From NCBI GenBank assembly GCA_005792205.1, contig SXSO01000133.1, positions 1 through 38,509 on the forward strand: a stretch of 38,509 bases of DNA, given 5' to 3'. The translations under genes were made by a program, and so were the position numbers. Below, piece after piece: positions 26,605-34,725 of this stretch (positions within the stretch are counted from its first letter, which is position 1; the number at the start of each line of letters is the position of its first letter). Source of the stretch: Bacteroidota bacterium. GTDB lineage: Bacteria; Bacteroidota; Ignavibacteria; UBA10030; F1-140-MAGs086. Below the pieces are notes generated by a model. It was given only the letters and a program-made list of their open reading frames with translations. It ran no database searches and was not told the DNA's origin.

Positions 26605-27261
26605 CTTTTTACATTTCCTTCCGCAAGAATTAATTCTTTTGTGTAGATGCGTTTATTATCAGAATTGAATTCATATTTTACATCTACAGATAAATTTTCT
26701 AACGACAAAATTTTCCAACTTTTGCATTTGTAAACATTGCCATTATTCGTTTTTTTTAAAAGACAATATTTCAAAGGAGAGTGCAAAGTGGTGTGCATCC
26801 TTTGTGATTTTAAAATTATTAGATGGAGATAAATAAAATGACCGTTGTGTTGTAGAAATATTTTCAATATTAAAAGTTTTGCATTCTAAATAATTTGTTC
26901 TAAAGAATTCATCAATAAATTCAATATCAGGATAACCAGTTGATTTTTTCTTCCCATTTTTTGTCAATGGAGTTGTTGCTTTGTACCCAATTAAAGTTAG
27001 GGCATTTTTTACTATTGGTTCAATATCGTTTCCAACCTCATTTGGGCGATGTCTAATAATTCCATTTTCATTAATTTTTTTTGCTGAAAGTTTTGCAACT
27101 TTTTCCAAATTCTTTAAAAGAAACCTATCTTTTTTGTCTCTGTTATCAAATGGGATTATTTTATATCCCGATAATCCTTCAATTACAACATTCAATGAAA
27201 TTCCATTTAGGGGTTTAAGCATTTGGGAAATAATTCCATCCAATCTTTGAGAATTTTTCAT
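26601..27261 (-). pseudogene. Type II restriction endonuclease (PD-(D/E)xK), frameshifted at an A8 tract
   Basis: The first reading frame gives 172 aa (27261 to 26743) and then stops right after a run of eight A on the minus strand (26750-26757). Removing one A restores a 219-aa protein whose tail (SWKILSLENLSVDVKYEFN) ends at 26601. The catalytic core is in the intact part: Pro111-Asp112 in TGYPDIEF and Glu126-x-Lys128 in LECKTF, plus acidic residues at about 79-81. It sits 6 nt after a DNA methyltransferase, the normal partner. Target sequence unknown. The shift may be a real loss, a phase-variable tract, transcriptional slippage or a read error. The active-site region survives, but the C-terminal quarter is lost without correction. 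Confidence 0.8.
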
Positions 27262-27267
27262 TTTAAT

Positions 27268-28524
27268 TTATTTTTTAAATATTACAATTCTGTTTGTATT
27301 TGTGCCTTTTTCATTATTTTTTATTCCCCAAATATTAGATGTTTTTGTAAATGTTTGTTTATTTATTAGAACTCCTTCACATTCAAATTTTGCTTTAAGT
27401 CCAAGTGGAACAACAACTTCATCTAATTTTATTTTTCCATTTCTAATTTCTCCTACTTCAAATGCAACATATCCATTTTTTTTTGTGACTCGATACAATT
27501 CCTTAAACACTTCAAACATTATTTTGGACCAATCATCAATGGTTTTTGACATTGTAATTTTATTAGCAACTTCCTCGGTATCTATATTATTAAACCAACA
27601 TCTTAACCAATTATCATGTGTGTATTGAACCAAATCTAAAAATGGAGGAGAAGTTACTATTAAATGTACAGAATCATCAGGGATTTCGTTTGTAAATCTT
27701 GCATCTTTATTTAAAAATAACGCTGATTCAGAAATTTTTTTTAACCTATCAATCGTTTTTGTATTTATATCTTTAATTAAATCTGCTGATTTTTTTAAAA
27801 TAATTTTTTTTGTGTTTTTATATTCAGGTTTTTGATTTTTAACTTCATTTATCTTTGATTGCTTTTCTGCACTAATTGCTTGATTTGGGGGGAAAGTGTA
27901 AACCGAAAAAAAATTTTTTGAATGTCCCGTTAAACGATTTGTAGCAACCATTCTAATCCAATCATCAACAGTATCTTGTTTGACTTTTTCCTTAAAATAT
28001 TTTTTCAAACTCAAAATTTCATTTTCTGTTTTTGATTCATAAAACATAGATAAATCAATATCTGATTTGAGATTATAATTGATTTCAATTTTATCTAATC
28101 TTTCTTGAATCTCGGAAATTTTTGGTATTGAAAGTCGTGGTTTAGATAAAATATTCCCCAATGGATTTATATCATTAGATATTATATTTCGCTCCATTAA
28201 CGCTGCTTCAATTATTGTAGTTCCTCTTCCGCCAAATGGGTCATAAACAATATCCCCTTTATGAGTTAATCGTTCTATAAAAAATCTCGGAAGTTGTGGT
28301 TTAAAACATGCTCTATATGATATTTCATGTAGTGAATTTGCTTGTCGTTGTTTTGAGGTCCAATATTCGTTTATAAATTTCGGAAATATTTTGTTGCCAA
28401 TTTTTAAATAATCAACTTCTGTTGAAGGTGGTTTTTCTACAAACAAATTTTCTAAGTCATGAAAAATAAAATTAGTTAAACAAGATTTTATATCAAATCG
28501 TTTTTCTAATAAAACTGGTTTCAT
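27268..28524 (-). CDS. DNA methyltransferase of type II R-M system (probably N4-cytosine)
   Basis: 418 aa from the ATG at 28524, which lies 8 nt after the pepD stop; an upstream in-frame ATG at 28569 would overlap pepD by 37 nt. The SAM-binding motif DPFGGRGTT (95-103) precedes the catalytic TSPPF (290-294), with about 185 aa between that probably include the target-recognition region. S-P-P-F is typical of N4-cytosine enzymes, but N6-adenine cannot be excluded. SNDINP follows the first motif. It protects host DNA from the adjacent endonuclease. The unit sits between the housekeeping genes pepD and panD and contains G-rich words rare in the neighbours, suggesting acquisition. Confidence 0.85.
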   Translation of the reverse strand: MKPVLLEKRFDIKSCLTNFIFHDLENLFVEKPPSTEVDYLKIGNKIFPKFINEYWTSKQRQANSLHEISYRACFKPQLPRFFIERLTHKGDIVYDPFGGRGTTIIEAALMERNIISNDINPLGNILSKPRLSIPKISEIQERLDKIEINYNLKSDIDLSMFYESKTENEILSLKKYFKEKVKQDTVDDWIRMVATNRLTGHSKNFFSVYTFPPNQAISAEKQSKINEVKNQKPEYKNTKKIILKKSADLIKDINTKTIDRLKKISESALFLNKDARFTNEIPDDSVHLIVTSPPFLDLVQYTHDNWLRCWFNNIDTEEVANKITMSKTIDDWSKIMFEVFKELYRVTKKNGYVAFEVGEIRNGKIKLDEVVVPLGLKAKFECEGVLINKQTFTKTSNIWGIKNNEKGTNTNRIVIFKK

Positions 28525-28532
28525 TATTTTTC

Positions 28533-29996
28533 TTACACACTTTTCAATATTGAAAGCAATAGTTTCCAAAACTTTTCAACAGTATCAATATAAATTTTTT
28601 CATCTGGAGAATGAACTCCTTCAAGTGTTGGACCAAATGAAATCATATCAATTCCTGGGTATTTTTCCCCAATAATTCCACATTCTAATCCTGCGTGAAT
28701 TGCTTTTACTTGAATATCTTTTTTAAAAAGCGAGTTATAGCTTGTCTTTGCGATTTGTAAAATTTTTGAGTTTGGATTTGGTTTCCATCCGGGATAACCA
28801 TCTCCACTTGTTACTGTTTCACAATCACCGAGATAAAATATGTTTGCAACCGTTTCACTAATTTCATTTATTTCAGAAGCAATAGAACTTCTTTGACTTG
28901 TTGCAATTGAAATTGTTTTTTCAGAAGTAGTAATTGACGCAACATTTGTAGATGTTTCCACTAAATTTTTTATATCGCTACTTGTTTTAATAACGCCGTG
29001 TGGAAGAGAGGAAATTGTTCTCAATAATTTGGTTTGAAGATTTTGCTTTAAAACTTTTCCTTTTTCTTTAAAATCTTTTGGAATTAAATCAAGTGAAAAT
29101 TTTATTTCATTATCAGAAGATAACGTTTCTGCATTTAATTCTTTTCCAAAATCATTTAAAATATTTTGAATTGAACTCACGGATTTTGTTGGAACAAAAA
29201 TAATTGCTTCGCATTCTCGTGGAATTGCGTTTCGTTTATTTCCTCCGTTGATAGAAGAAACTCTTACTTCAATTTCTGAAAATTTTAAAAGTATTCTGTT
29301 TAAAATTTTAATTGCATTTCCTCTGTTCTTATCAATTTCTAATCCCGAATGTCCTCCTTTTAAATTTAAAACAGAAAGTTTATATTTGAAAAAAGTAGTT
29401 GGAATACCTTCTGTATTTAGTTTCCACGTTCCAACTGTATCACGGCCTCCTGAACATCCAATATAAATTGCTCCTTCTTCTTCTGAATCCAAGTTCAAAA
29501 GAATTTTGCTTTGAATAAAATTTTTTTGCAAATTATTTGCTCCCGTCAAACCAGTTTCTTCATCAACCGTAAAAAGAAATTCCATTGGTCCATGAACTAC
29601 TGAATCATCTTCCATAATTGCAAGCATTGTAGCAACCGCAATTCCATTATCTCCTCCTAATGTTGTTCCATTTGCCATCAATATATTTTTTTTCACAACA
29701 AGTTCAATTGGATCTTTGAAGAAGTCAAAATTTTTGTCAGCGTTTTTTTCACACACCATATCCAAATGACCTTGAAGACAAATCATCGGAAGTTTTTCTT
29801 TTCCTTTTGATGCGGATTTTTTTACAACAAGATTTCCAAATTTATCTGCTTTGACTTGGAGATTAAATTTTTTCGCAATTTCACAAACATATTTTGAGAT
29901 TTGCGTTTCGTATTTTGATGGTCGTGGAATTTTTGAAATTTCAAAAAAATATTTCCAAACAAGTTTTGGTTGAACATCTATAAGAGGATTTTGCAT
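28533..29996 (-). CDS. pepD: Aminoacyl-histidine dipeptidase (PepD, M20C)
   Basis: 487 aa, normal for PepD. It hydrolyses Xaa-His and other dipeptides in the cytoplasm using two metal ions. Ligands and catalytic residues visible: His77 and Asp79 (GHLDMV), Asp116 (GGDNG), Glu146-Glu147 (VDEETG), the LDSEEEG segment, and the C-terminal HAGLECG histidine. A lid/dimerisation domain lies between about 195 and 390. It is the first gene of a possible transcript with the downstream methyltransferase and endonuclease. Confidence 0.95.
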   Translation of the reverse strand: MQNPLIDVQPKLVWKYFFEISKIPRPSKYETQISKYVCEIAKKFNLQVKADKFGNLVVKKSASKGKEKLPMICLQGHLDMVCEKNADKNFDFFKDPIELVVKKNILMANGTTLGGDNGIAVATMLAIMEDDSVVHGPMEFLFTVDEETGLTGANNLQKNFIQSKILLNLDSEEEGAIYIGCSGGRDTVGTWKLNTEGIPTTFFKYKLSVLNLKGGHSGLEIDKNRGNAIKILNRILLKFSEIEVRVSSINGGNKRNAIPRECEAIIFVPTKSVSSIQNILNDFGKELNAETLSSDNEIKFSLDLIPKDFKEKGKVLKQNLQTKLLRTISSLPHGVIKTSSDIKNLVETSTNVASITTSEKTISIATSQRSSIASEINEISETVANIFYLGDCETVTSGDGYPGWKPNPNSKILQIAKTSYNSLFKKDIQVKAIHAGLECGIIGEKYPGIDMISFGPTLEGVHSPDEKIYIDTVEKFWKLLLSILKSV

Positions 29997-30009
29997 GATT
30001 TTTTTTCTT

Positions 30010-30017
30010 CAAATATA
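30010..30017 (-). promoter_or_regulatory. Putative -7 box (TATATTTG) for pepD
   Basis: Exact TAnnTTTG match on the minus strand 14 nt before the pepD ATG, predicting a leader of about 7 nt, like panD and porD in this window. Confidence 0.45.
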
Positions 30018-30065
30018 ATCATATTGAAGAGAAGTTTTATTTTGAAAAATGAAAAATTAAATTAG

Positions 30066-30190
30066 CTATTGTTTTTTTCCTTTCACTGTGATACTTAATA
30101 AAGCATATTCTTTTGTAGAAATTTTAGATTAAATTTTTTCTTTTAAAATTTTTATTTCTGTAAATCCAACTTTTTGAAGTTCGCACACAC
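30066..30190 (-). pseudogene. Decayed 3' end of a SAM methyltransferase gene
   Basis: The 215-nt gap between the glycosylase stop and pepD translates on the minus strand as ELQKVGFTEIKILKEKI, an in-frame TAA, then STKEYALLSITVKGKKQ and TAG (30066-30068). The pattern G-F-x-x-I-x-I ... Y-A-x-L-S-I-T-V-x-G-x-K resembles the C-terminus of ArsM/UbiE-like methyltransferases. Upstream of 30190 the frame breaks down at the glycosylase stop. I read it as the stranded tail of a gene replaced or interrupted by the glycosylase. The match is short and made by eye. Confidence 0.35.
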
Positions 30191-30211
30191 TTTGTCAGAA
30201 GTAATTTCCGT

Positions 30212-30952
30212 TCACGCTGTCAACTTGTTTAAATATTCAGAAATGTATTTGTCTTTCATCTTTGATTTATACTGTTCAATGTATCGTGGATGGTAAAATG
30301 TAACAATAGAATGAAACAACTTTTCTTTTTTGTTTATCAGTTGCAAGAACTTTGCATTTTTTTTTCCAAGAACAAAACAGATGTTTGTGTCAATTCCGAA
30401 ACTGATTTGTTTTTTCAAACTTGTTGTGATAAAATTCTGCATTGCAAAAAACAATTCGTCATAGTCGTAGTAGTTACGATTAACCCAATTCTCTTTTTCA
30501 TTTTTCTCAATGAAGCCAAGCGGACAAATTGAGTTAATGTAAAAGTCGTTGTAGAATTTCTTTGCTCCTCCGTATTTCTCAATTAGTTCGTAAACAAAAA
30601 CGGACGAGGGTTCATGTGTGTTTACGGATTCTATCTTTATATCACAAATTTTTTGTAATCTTTTTGTGTCGGTGAAAGGAATACCTGTTGCCCCCGCTCC
30701 AAATCTTCCTGGATTGATTCCTAAAATCAATTTTCTCTTTCTGTCGTCATTGTAAAACTTGTTGTAGAAAATTTCTGTGATGGAAATTATTTCTGCGTTG
30801 TCTTGGAATGGATTCATCACACGAATTCCATTCGGCAATTTTTCTGTGAATGAAAGTTGCTTGTTGAATTGAATGACTTTATTTGCAAAAGTTGTTTGAG
30901 AAGCGATTTTTCCATACTTATTTTTTATAGTTTCTTTTATATTTTGTTGCAT
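30212..30952 (-). CDS. SMUG2-like uracil-DNA glycosylase (DUF4918 family)
   Basis: 246 aa from the ATG at 30952 (MQQNIKETI), preferred over a 30-aa longer frame whose extra residues look non-coding. The UDG-superfamily motif 1 is GINPGRFGAGATGIPFTD (78-95) and motif 2 is in FYHPRYIEQY near residue 220; both match the SMUG2/DUF4918 group. It is expected to excise uracil or oxidised pyrimidines from DNA, starting base-excision repair. It is divergent from the propeller gene (138-nt gap). The gene has more G/C-ending and GGG/GGC codons than its neighbours and sits beside a methyltransferase remnant, so lateral arrival is plausible. Confidence 0.82.
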   Translation of the reverse strand: MQQNIKETIKNKYGKIASQTTFANKVIQFNKQLSFTEKLPNGIRVMNPFQDNAEIISITEIFYNKFYNDDRKRKLILGINPGRFGAGATGIPFTDTKRLQKICDIKIESVNTHEPSSVFVYELIEKYGGAKKFYNDFYINSICPLGFIEKNEKENWVNRNYYDYDELFFAMQNFITTSLKKQISFGIDTNICFVLGKKNAKFLQLINKKEKLFHSIVTFYHPRYIEQYKSKMKDKYISEYLNKLTA

Positions 30953-31090
30953 ACAAGCTAAAGTTTTATATCGCAAAAATATGATAAACCGATAGACGGA
31001 CAAAAAATTTTCTACATTGAATTTATCGTTTTTGAAATTCAAAAAAAAAATTTGTAAATTACACTTGTATTTATCAACTATTTTTTTATT

Positions 31091-32584
31091 ATGAAACTTT
31101 TTTTAATTCTCTTTTTATTTGTTGGAAAAACTTTTTCTCAACAAATTTTTTCTGATGAAAAAATAATTTCTGCAAGTTTAACGGGACAAAATAAAATGTC
31201 TGATATTGATGTTGATAACAATGGAAATATTTTCATCTGTTGGATAAATAATTTGTCAAATCACAAAAATATATTTTTTTCAAAATCCACAGATTTGGGA
31301 AATACATTTTCGCTTCCAATTCAAACAAATGATGTTCCCAACTATGTAAATCATATTCCATATGGAGGTCCAAAAATTGATGAGCGCAATGGAATCATTC
31401 ATATAATTTGGGCAGATGAGCGACTTGGTTACACACGAACAAATATATTTTATTCTCGCTCAACTGATTCGGGTTTAACTTGGAGCACTTCTCGTCCTCT
31501 TGGACTTGCGTCAAAATTTAACGCATATCCAGAAATAAAAATTGATGATAGTGGAATAATTCACATTATTTATTATTCTTATAATAGAATTGGATTAGAG
31601 TTTGAAAACATACATTATGTTTCTTCAAATGACGGTGGAATAACTTTTTCATCACCGGTTGTTGGAAGCAATTTTATTGGCTCAAAGCCATGTGACTGTT
31701 GTCCCGCTGATATTCATTTTTTAAATAATGGAAAAAAAATTATCGCATTTAGAAATGATGAAAACAATATTCGCGATATGTATTTTGTTTCTGCTGATTC
31801 AAATAATTGGGGAAACTTAACTCGCATTTCAAATGATAATTATAACATAAATTTTTGCCCAAGTTCAGGACCAACAATTGCTTCAAAAGATTCACTGATT
31901 GCGATTTCTTATATGGTGGGAAAAAATGATGTCTTCAAAGCATTTTTAAAAATTTCAAATAATAATTTGAATTCATTTGGCGATAGTATTCCACTTGATC
32001 CAAATGCTCAAAACGATATTGAACAAAATCATCCATCTGTTGGAATTGATAACGATTTCACAACGCATATTATTTGGGAAGACGAGCGAGGATTGGGTGA
32101 TATTTATTATGGAAAATTATTGTTTGGAAATAATTTTGTTTCTGATATTCAATCAATTATTGAAGACACAACTTTTTCATATCAAGGAGAGCCGCGATTA
32201 TTTGTGCAAAATAATGATGGACATATTGTTTGGACTGATACAAGAAATGAAAGCCATATTTATTATCGCAAATGGAAAACAATTCCAAATTCTGTTGATG
32301 AAGAATTGGAGACGGGAAAAAGAAAATTCAACTTAAATAATTTTCCAAATCCATTTAATCCAAAAACAAAAATTTTATTTTCTCTAAACAATACAGAAAA
32401 TGTTTCGTTAAAAATTTACGATGTTTTCGGTCGAGAAATTAAAACTTTGATTGACAAAAAATTTATGAGCGATGGAAATTACAAAATTGATTTTGACGGA
32501 AGTAATTTCAATTCGGGAATTTATTTCTACAAACTCACAACAAATAATTTTTCCGAAATGAAAAAAATGGTTTTAGTGAAATAA
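31091..32584 (+). CDS. Secreted Asp-box (BNR/sialidase-like) beta-propeller with T9SS sorting domain
   Basis: 497 aa. Signal peptide MKLFLILFLFVGKTFSQ. Asp-box repeats S-x-D-x-G-x-T-F/W occur at about 66-73 (STDLGNTF), 124-131 (STDSGLTW) and 179-186 (SNDGGITF), with IIHIIW-type blade strands, giving a six-bladed sialidase-like propeller at about 25-400. A cysteine cluster CDCCPAD is at 201-207. I see no clear sialidase arginine triad, so the enzyme activity is unknown. The last ~80 aa are a T9SS type A sorting domain (N-F-P-N-P-F-N-P, ending KKMVLVK). It ends in the repeat element shared with the other T9SS cargo genes. Confidence 0.85.
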   Translation: MKLFLILFLFVGKTFSQQIFSDEKIISASLTGQNKMSDIDVDNNGNIFICWINNLSNHKNIFFSKSTDLGNTFSLPIQTNDVPNYVNHIPYGGPKIDERNGIIHIIWADERLGYTRTNIFYSRSTDSGLTWSTSRPLGLASKFNAYPEIKIDDSGIIHIIYYSYNRIGLEFENIHYVSSNDGGITFSSPVVGSNFIGSKPCDCCPADIHFLNNGKKIIAFRNDENNIRDMYFVSADSNNWGNLTRISNDNYNINFCPSSGPTIASKDSLIAISYMVGKNDVFKAFLKISNNNLNSFGDSIPLDPNAQNDIEQNHPSVGIDNDFTTHIIWEDERGLGDIYYGKLLFGNNFVSDIQSIIEDTTFSYQGEPRLFVQNNDGHIVWTDTRNESHIYYRKWKTIPNSVDEELETGKRKFNLNNFPNPFNPKTKILFSLNNTENVSLKIYDVFGREIKTLIDKKFMSDGNYKIDFDGSNFNSGIYFYKLTTNNFSEMKKMVLVK

Positions 32585-32610
32585 GTTTTTTGTTATCATT
32601 GTTAAAAATT

Positions 32611-32640
32611 GGGACACGAAGTTTTTTTGTGTCCCATTTT
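32611..32640 (+). terminator. Rho-independent terminator of the propeller gene
   Basis: Perfect 7-bp stem GGGACAC (32611-32617) / GTGTCCC (32629-32635), 11-nt loop, followed by ATTTT. Same hairpin as at 10042-10072. Confidence 0.82.
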
Positions 32641-32687
32641 TATTAAAATAATAAACGATTTCATCCAAAAAACGGGGTGTTTTTCCT

Positions 32688-32792
32688 CGTCGGAAGGGTT
32701 TACTTTTGACCGAAATGATTACATTTTTCAGAAAATACACTCTTCCAGGAGAAAAACATCATCGTTTCGGTCACAAACATAGTCTTCCGACG
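32688..32792 (+). repeat. Bipartite long stem-loop within copy B
   Basis: Outer arms CGTCGGAA (32688-32695) / TTCCGACG (32785-32792) and inner arms GACCGAAA (32708-32715) / TTTCGGTC (32765-32772), with 12-nt internal sides and a 49-nt apical loop. All arm sequences and distances equal those of copy A, although the loop sequence differs. Confidence 0.75.
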
Positions 32793-33043
32793 CAAAAAAC
32801 AAGTCATTTTGTCTCGAAAAAACATCAAATTTATTATTTGAAAATTGAGTGAAAGAATTGGCATATTTTATTTAAATAATTTATCTAATCTCTAAAAAAT
32901 TCCTATCTTTAAAAAAAATTGTTTATTAACAAAAATTACCCGATTAATTTCTTTGAATCTGAATCTTTTCTCTTATTTCTTTATTTGCACAAAAAATATA
33001 AAACATAATTCAATTTATTTATTAACCAAAAAATAATATTCTT

Positions 33044-33697
33044 ATGAAACTTGATTCTATCATTCAAGCATTGCTTCCACATGACGAAAAATTTTATTCT
33101 TTCTTTGAAGAAGTTTCGGATTTACTTGTAAACGCAACTCAGCTTTACAAAAAAATTCCAAACGCAAATAGAATTGAAAGAGAAAATATTTGTCGCGAAA
33201 TTGAAGCACTTGAACATCAAGCCGATAATGTTACTCATAGCACTATGTCGGAATTATCTGCTTCTTTTGTTACTCCATTTGACAGAGAAGATATTCACTT
33301 ATTAGCGAGTTCTCTTGATGATGTAATGGATTTTATTGAAGGAAGTTCTAAAAGATTTATACTCTACGAAATTGATGAATGTCCACGTGAAATTACTGAG
33401 TTAATATATATTTTAGATTTGTGTACGATTGAAATTCAAAAAGGCGTTAAAATGTTGAGAGATTTCAGACGTCCCGAATCACTTAAACAAGTAATTCATA
33501 AAATAAATGATTATGAAAATCAAGCAGATGCAATTTTTAATTCCGCAATGAAAAATTTAATGCAAAATAATAACGATGTTTTAGATGTGCTATTAATTCT
33601 CAAACTGAAAGAAATATTTTTTGGGCTTGAAACCGCAACTGATAAGTGTGAAGATGTAGCAAATATTTTTGAAACTCTCTTAATAAAGCACAACTAA
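33044..33697 (+). CDS. PhoU-like DUF47 protein, partner of PiT transporter
   Basis: 217 aa, all helical, DUF47/PhoU-related. It has the typical EALEHQADNVTHSTMSEL segment and a second pseudo-repeat NDYENQADAIFNSAM, as expected for the two metal-binding three-helix bundles of PhoU-like proteins, and FVTPFDREDIHLLASSLDDVMDFIE. These proteins are encoded next to PiT transporters and are thought to regulate phosphate uptake. The transporter gene follows after 7 nt, so they form an operon. Confidence 0.93.
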   Translation: MKLDSIIQALLPHDEKFYSFFEEVSDLLVNATQLYKKIPNANRIERENICREIEALEHQADNVTHSTMSELSASFVTPFDREDIHLLASSLDDVMDFIEGSSKRFILYEIDECPREITELIYILDLCTIEIQKGVKMLRDFRRPESLKQVIHKINDYENQADAIFNSAMKNLMQNNNDVLDVLLILKLKEIFFGLETATDKCEDVANIFETLLIKHN

Positions 33698-33704
33698 ATT
33701 TTTT

Positions 33705-34694
33705 ATGGAACCATTAACATTAGTAATTGTAATTATTTTCTTTGCGCTTATTTTTGATTTTTTAAATGGATTTCATGACTCCGCAAATTCAATCGCAACA
33801 ATTGTTTCAACGCGAGTTTTAACTCCAAGAAAAGCTGTTGTTTGGGCTGCGTTTTTTAATTTAATTGCGGCATTTATGTTTGATGTTCATGTTGCTAAAA
33901 CAATTGGAAAAGGATTAGTAGAACTAACTGCAATCAATGAAATGGTTTTACTTGGCGCACTAATTGGTGCAATTGTTTGGAATTTAATCACTTGGTTTTA
34001 TGGAATTCCATCAAGTTCTTCTCACGCATTAATTGGAGGACTCGCTGGTTCTGCAATAGCAAAAGCTGGTTTTGGCGTAATTCTAATTGGTGGATGGACA
34101 AAAACATTATTGTTTATAATTTTGGCGCCAATTATTGGAATGCTACTTGGGTTTATTTTAATGGTTAGCGTGCTTTGGATTTTTAAGGATAAATCATCTT
34201 TTAAAATCAATAATAAATTTAGGAAAATGCAATTAGTTTCTGCGGCATTTTATAGTTTGGGACATGGGACAAATGATGCACAAAAAACGATGGGAATAAT
34301 TACATCATTATTGGTAACAACAGGTTATCTTTCTACATTTGACGTTCCATATTGGGTAATTTTATTGTCGCATGTAGCAATTGCATTAGGAACACTTTTT
34401 GGTGGATGGCGAATTGTAAAAACGATGGGACAAAAAATAACCAAACTTCAACCAAGTGGTGGATTCTGTGCTGAAACAAGCGGTGGATTAACGTTATTGA
34501 TTACAGCATTTTTTGGAATCGCAGTAAGCACAACTCATACAATTACTGCTGCAATAATGGGCGTTGGCGCAACTAAAAGAATTTCTGCTGTTCGATGGGG
34601 ATTAGCTTCAAATATAATTATGGCGTGGATTTTAACTATTCCTGCTTCTGCAATTGTTGGTGGACTTACATATTGGATAATATCTCTATTTTAG
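33705..34694 (+). CDS. pit: PiT-family inorganic phosphate transporter
   Basis: 329 aa, about ten membrane segments. The two inverted PiT signature repeats are present: FDFLNGFHDSANSIAT (17-32) and YSLGHGTNDAQKTMGI (about 183-198), with SSSHALIGGL and STTHTITAAIMG as the matching re-entrant segments. It imports phosphate with protons or sodium across the inner membrane. It is short but complete for a bacterial PiT. It is co-transcribed with the DUF47 gene; no terminator is evident before the convergent porD. Confidence 0.93.
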   Translation: MEPLTLVIVIIFFALIFDFLNGFHDSANSIATIVSTRVLTPRKAVVWAAFFNLIAAFMFDVHVAKTIGKGLVELTAINEMVLLGALIGAIVWNLITWFYGIPSSSSHALIGGLAGSAIAKAGFGVILIGGWTKTLLFIILAPIIGMLLGFILMVSVLWIFKDKSSFKINNKFRKMQLVSAAFYSLGHGTNDAQKTMGIITSLLVTTGYLSTFDVPYWVILLSHVAIALGTLFGGWRIVKTMGQKITKLQPSGGFCAETSGGLTLLITAFFGIAVSTTHTITAAIMGVGATKRISAVRWGLASNIIMAWILTIPASAIVGGLTYWIISLF

Positions 34695-34725
34695 TTTTAA
34701 TATTCAATAAAAATTTTTTCGCAAC

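Larger units (their letters stand above)
32585..32870 (+). repeat. T9SS-linked 3' repeat element, copy B
   Basis: Same order of parts as copy A at 10016-10325: GTTATC block, terminator hairpin, AT spacer, bipartite stem (32688-32792), tail TTGAGTGAAA. Spacing from stop codon to terminator is identical (26 nt). The 42-nt block of copy A is missing, and 12 nt are added near the end. Identity also extends about 50 nt back into the coding sequence (3 mismatches in 56 nt). From 32871 to 33043 there is no gene: AT-rich DNA with one weak hairpin (32919-32932) that vaguely echoes the one at 10356-10376. Confidence 0.85.

Noticed and set aside
26601..26867. Independent 88-aa gene
   Set aside because: Only its second half looks like protein, and that half continues the endonuclease after the A8 tract; the first half is the endonuclease coding DNA read out of frame.
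30953..31042. 30-residue N-terminal extension of the glycosylase
   Set aside because: Low-complexity, not expected for the family; the internal ATG begins a family-like N terminus.
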